NCBI RefSeq assembly: GCF_003020115.1
Contig: NZ_PYFX01000006.1
Location: 124,001-188,000, forward strand
Source of the DNA: Bradyrhizobium sp. MOS002
GTDB lineage: Bacteria; Pseudomonadota; Alphaproteobacteria; Rhizobiales; Xanthobacteraceae
DNA length: 64,000 nt
Direction: 5' to 3'
The position numbers and the translations under genes are program-made. Below the pieces are notes generated by a model. The model worked only from the letters and a program-made list of their open reading frames with translations, had not been told where the DNA came from and searched no databases. Shown here piece by piece: positions 61,747 to 64,000 of the stretch. How positions within the stretch are numbered: the first letter of the stretch is position 1; each line of letters opens with the position of its first letter.

Positions 61747-63342
61747 ATGCCTAAAAAGGTTCCAAGCTTGGGGAACAATCAGCCACCTGCGGCGTTTGCC
61801 CCCGTTGAGCAGGGTCCGGGAATGGTCGAGAAGTCTAGGCAGCAGAGAGACTTGTTCGAAAGCGAACGGAGTTTCCGCCTGTTGGTTGAAGGGGTCGCGG
61901 ACTACGCCCTTTACATGCTGGATCCCACCGGGATCATCACTAGCTGGAACATCGGCGGCGAGCGCATCAAGGGCTACTCGCCCGGCGAGATCCTCGGCCA
62001 GCATTTTTCCCGTTTCTACACCGAGACCGACCGCGCCAACGGCAAGCCCGCCCGTGCGCTCGGGATCGCGCGGGAGAAGGGCCGCTACGAGGAGGAAGGC
62101 TGGCGCGTCCGCAAGGACGGGACCTTCTTCTGGGCCAGCGTCGTGATCGATCCGATCTACGAGGGCGGCGAACTGGTCGGCTTCGCCAAGATCACGCGCG
62201 ACATCACCGAGCGCCGCAATACCCAAATCAAGCTCGAGGCGATGCAGAAGCAGCTCGCCGAATCCCAGAAATTCGATGCGCTCGGCCAACTCACCGGCGG
62301 GGTCGCCCACGACTTCAACAACCTCCTGATGATCATCAGCGGTAGCCTCCACATGCTGAAGCGAGGGGCCGACGATGACGCCAAGCTTCAGCGCGCGATC
62401 TCGGCCATCGAGACCGCCACCAGGCGCGGCGCGGCGCTGACCAACCAGCTCCTCACCTTCGCACGGCGGCAGAGCGTCAATCCGCAGGCGATCGACTTCG
62501 CCGACCGCATCGCGGCGATCCGAGAGGTGCTCGATGCCGGCGTCGGGAGCTCCGTGCGCCTGGCTTTCGACGTCGGCGGCGACGTCTGGCCGATCAGGAC
62601 CGACGTCTCCGAGCTCGAGACCGCGCTGCTCAACCTCGTCATCAATGCCCGCGACGCGATGCCCGACGGAGGTACGGTGACGATCTCAGCGCGCAATCTC
62701 GTGCTCGACGAGGCTCCCCTCGCAGGCGAATTCATCGCGATCGACGTCACCGATACCGGCCTCGGCATTCCCTCCGACGTTCTCGACAAGATTTTCGAGC
62801 CGTTCTTCACGACCAAGCCGATCGGAAAAGGCACCGGCCTCGGTCTCTCCCAGGTGCACGGCTTCGCCCATCAGGCCGGCGGCACGGTGCGGGTTGCGAG
62901 TGCGCTCGGCACGGGCACGACCTTCACCATCCTCCTGCCGCGCGGAGAGGACGCGCCCTCGCGCGAGGCGGCGGCAGAACCGGCGTTCCAAGGCAGCGGC
63001 ACGGTGCTGCTGGTCGAGGACAATCCGGACGTCGCGGCCGTCAGCATCGGTCTTCTGGAGCAGCTCGGCTATCACGTGCGCCGGGTCGCGGACGCCGAAG
63101 CCGCCTTGAGCGAGATCGAGAAGAACGGCGTGGACTTCGTGTTCTCGGATATCGTCATGCCCGGCAAGATGGACGGGCTCAGCCTCGCCCATCACCTCCG
63201 CCAGATCCGTCCCGGCCTGCCGATCCTGCTCGCCACCGGCTACAGCGAAGTCGCCGCAGGCGTGCGCGGCGACTTCCCGATCCTGCGCAAGCCCTACGAG
63301 ATCCACGAATTGAGCGAAGCGATAGCCAAGCTGCCGCGGTGA
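61747..63342 (+). CDS. PAS-domain hybrid histidine kinase
   Basis: 531 residues from ATG 61747. Domains: PAS (about 40-155, with [20 protein letters not shown] and the PAC end [12 protein letters not shown]); HisKA with phospho-His188 in [11 protein letters not shown]; HATPase with the N box [14 protein letters not shown] and G boxes [11 protein letters not shown] and [13 protein letters not shown]; and a C-terminal receiver ([13 protein letters not shown], phospho-acceptor Asp in [14 protein letters not shown], conserved Lys in ILRKPYE). No membrane segment, so it is a cytosolic sensor. No separate output regulator is adjacent. The upstream TTG at 61720 was not used. Confidence 0.94.
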   Translation: MPKKVPSLGNNQPPAAFAPVEQGPGMVEKSRQQRDLFESERSFRLLVEGVADYALYMLDPTGIITSWNIGGERIKGYSPGEILGQHFSRFYTETDRANGKPARALGIAREKGRYEEEGWRVRKDGTFFWASVVIDPIYEGGELVGFAKITRDITERRNTQIKLEAMQKQLAESQKFDALGQLTGGVAHDFNNLLMIISGSLHMLKRGADDDAKLQRAISAIETATRRGAALTNQLLTFARRQSVNPQAIDFADRIAAIREVLDAGVGSSVRLAFDVGGDVWPIRTDVSELETALLNLVINARDAMPDGGTVTISARNLVLDEAPLAGEFIAIDVTDTGLGIPSDVLDKIFEPFFTTKPIGKGTGLGLSQVHGFAHQAGGTVRVASALGTGTTFTILLPRGEDAPSREAAAEPAFQGSGTVLLVEDNPDVAAVSIGLLEQLGYHVRRVADAEAALSEIEKNGVDFVFSDIVMPGKMDGLSLAHHLRQIRPGLPILLATGYSEVAAGVRGDFPILRKPYEIHELSEAIAKLPR

Positions 63343-63350
63343 TTCTTCAG

Positions 63351-63650
63351 CTACACCGTCGGCAACACCGAAAACGCCTCGCCTGCCCTGCGCAAGTTGA
63401 GCTCATCGACGTCGGCCGTCTCGCTGGTGACGCTGTCGACGCGCGAGGACGGCGGGCCGTGGCGGCACAGCGCAACCATGTCGGCGACGTGCTTCGGCGG
63501 CCCTGCGAACAGCGCTTCGACGCTGCCGTCACGGCGGTTGCGGACCCAGCCCTCGAGACCGCATGTCGTCGCCTGATGCTCGAGCCAGGCTCGGTAGCCT
63601 ACGCCCTGCACGCGGCCGCGGATCATGACCTGGAGGATCGCCCGGCTCAT
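63351..63650 (-). CDS. acyP: Acylphosphatase
   Basis: 99-residue enzyme cleaving acyl phosphates. Signature [14 protein letters not shown] has the phosphate-binding loop and catalytic Arg20; Asn38 in [13 protein letters not shown] is the second catalytic residue. Length is normal. The start overlaps the stop of the preceding gene by 4 bases (ATGA). Confidence 0.95.
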   Translation of the reverse strand: MSRAILQVMIRGRVQGVGYRAWLEHQATTCGLEGWVRNRRDGSVEALFAGPPKHVADMVALCRHGPPSSRVDSVTSETADVDELNLRRAGEAFSVLPTV

Positions 63651-64000
63651 TGTTTCAGTCCGAGGACATCGGCGCTCCGAGCCTTGACGTCGGCCTCGCG
63701 CGTGACGCGGCTGGTCAAGTCCGATGACGGGAGGCCTTTGAGATTCTTCGGCGCAGTGCCCTCGCGCAGCGCCTTCTGCGTCTCGTAGACAGCCTGCGTT
63801 GCGGCCGCGATCGGCGCGTGGCCCTGAAGCGCGATGCGCACGCGCTGGCCAGCGAGATGATCGAGCACGTTCAGTTCCTCCGGCGCGCCGCCGAGCACGA
63901 TCGGCAGGCGCGTGGCGGATGCGATCGCCTCGAGCTCGGCGCGCGACTTGATGCCGGTGAAGAACAGCGCATCGACGCCGGCAGCTTCATAGGCCCTGGC
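63647..64000 (-). CDS. Isocitrate lyase/PEP mutase family protein (C-terminal part)
   Basis: The frame stays open to the window edge, giving the last 117 residues. It reads [20 protein letters not shown], then [20 protein letters not shown], matching the C-terminal half of ICL/PEPM barrel proteins annotated as oxaloacetate decarboxylase or 2-methylisocitrate lyase-like. The active-site motif is outside the window, so the reaction cannot be named. It overlaps acyP by 4 bases. Confidence 0.85.
   Translation of the reverse strand, partial: ARAYEAAGVDALFFTGIKSRAELEAIASATRLPIVLGGAPEELNVLDHLAGQRVRIALQGHAPIAAATQAVYETQKALREGTAPKNLKGLPSSDLTSRVTREADVKARSADVLGLKQ

Noticed and set aside
1-64000. CRISPR array, rRNA operon, intact insertion sequence or prophage
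   Set aside because: No regularly spaced direct repeats, rRNA sequence, transposase with terminal repeats or phage structural genes were seen.

Overview
The window is a stretch of high-GC alphaproteobacterial chromosome. It is most likely from Bradyrhizobium or a close relative. The clues are the gene content (clpS-clpA, a MipZ-type ATPase, a PHB phasin, DUF599, DUF1489 and YidB proteins, an HWE-type sensor kinase), EcfG-type promoter sequences (GGAAC-N16/17-CGTT), and two families of intergenic palindromic repeats of the kind common in Bradyrhizobium. This assignment rests on recognition of sequences, not on a search. Both window ends cut through genes.

Layout. 0-8 kb: housekeeping and transport genes (glycerophosphodiesterase, FemAB-like acyltransferase, HIT protein, TrmO, AzlCD amino-acid exporter, lytic transglycosylase, TRAP-type binding protein, HAD phosphatase). 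8-11.3 kb: an aldoxime dehydratase and a nitrilase, divergent from an AraC-family regulator, forming an aldoxime-to-nitrile-to-acid module. 11.4-15.2 kb: aldo/keto reductase, DHA2 efflux pump, cupin. 15.2-18.4 kb: clpS and clpA. 18.8-31.9 kb: TadG-like protein, phasin with two PhaR-type sites, SPOR-containing DD-carboxypeptidase, DnaJ-domain membrane protein, VWA protein, alpha/beta hydrolase, mipZ, panC and several small conserved genes. 31.9-35.3 kb: the clearest accessory segment, with a palindromic repeat, a frameshifted tyrosine-recombinase remnant and a large type V autotransporter. 35.3-42.3 kb: TolA/TonB-like protein, aldo/keto reductase and HTH protein bracketed by two copies of a second palindromic repeat, then mgtE and two tandem polysaccharide deacetylases.

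42.5-58 kb looks like a stress and signalling neighbourhood. It holds a run of small minus-strand genes around a thioredoxin-reductase-like flavoprotein, then a very large CheB/CheR/PAS/HWE-kinase fusion whose stop codon overlaps the start of a Crp/Fnr-type regulator. A second CheB and a divergent single-domain response regulator follow; the regulator has a perfect EcfG-type promoter match. Two unlisted micro-genes (26 and 31 codons) encode single-helix membrane peptides. After them come a zinc alcohol dehydrogenase, a GH13 amylase-family gene broken by a one-base frameshift, a CsbD-like protein, an isochorismatase-family hydrolase and a DUF1326/DUF2182 pair rich in Cys and Met. 58-64 kb: tRNA-Leu(GAG), an orphan fliN, lipB, a small DnaB-like ATPase, a tautomerase divergent from a LysR regulator over nested inverted repeats, a hybrid histidine kinase, acylphosphatase, and the end of a PEP-mutase/isocitrate-lyase family gene.

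No rRNA, CRISPR array, intact insertion sequence or complete prophage was seen. The points most worth following up are the paired micro-proteins, the kinase/EcfG/Crp signalling cluster with a CheB-like domain that lacks its catalytic serine, the integrase-remnant/autotransporter segment, and the frameshifted amylase gene.
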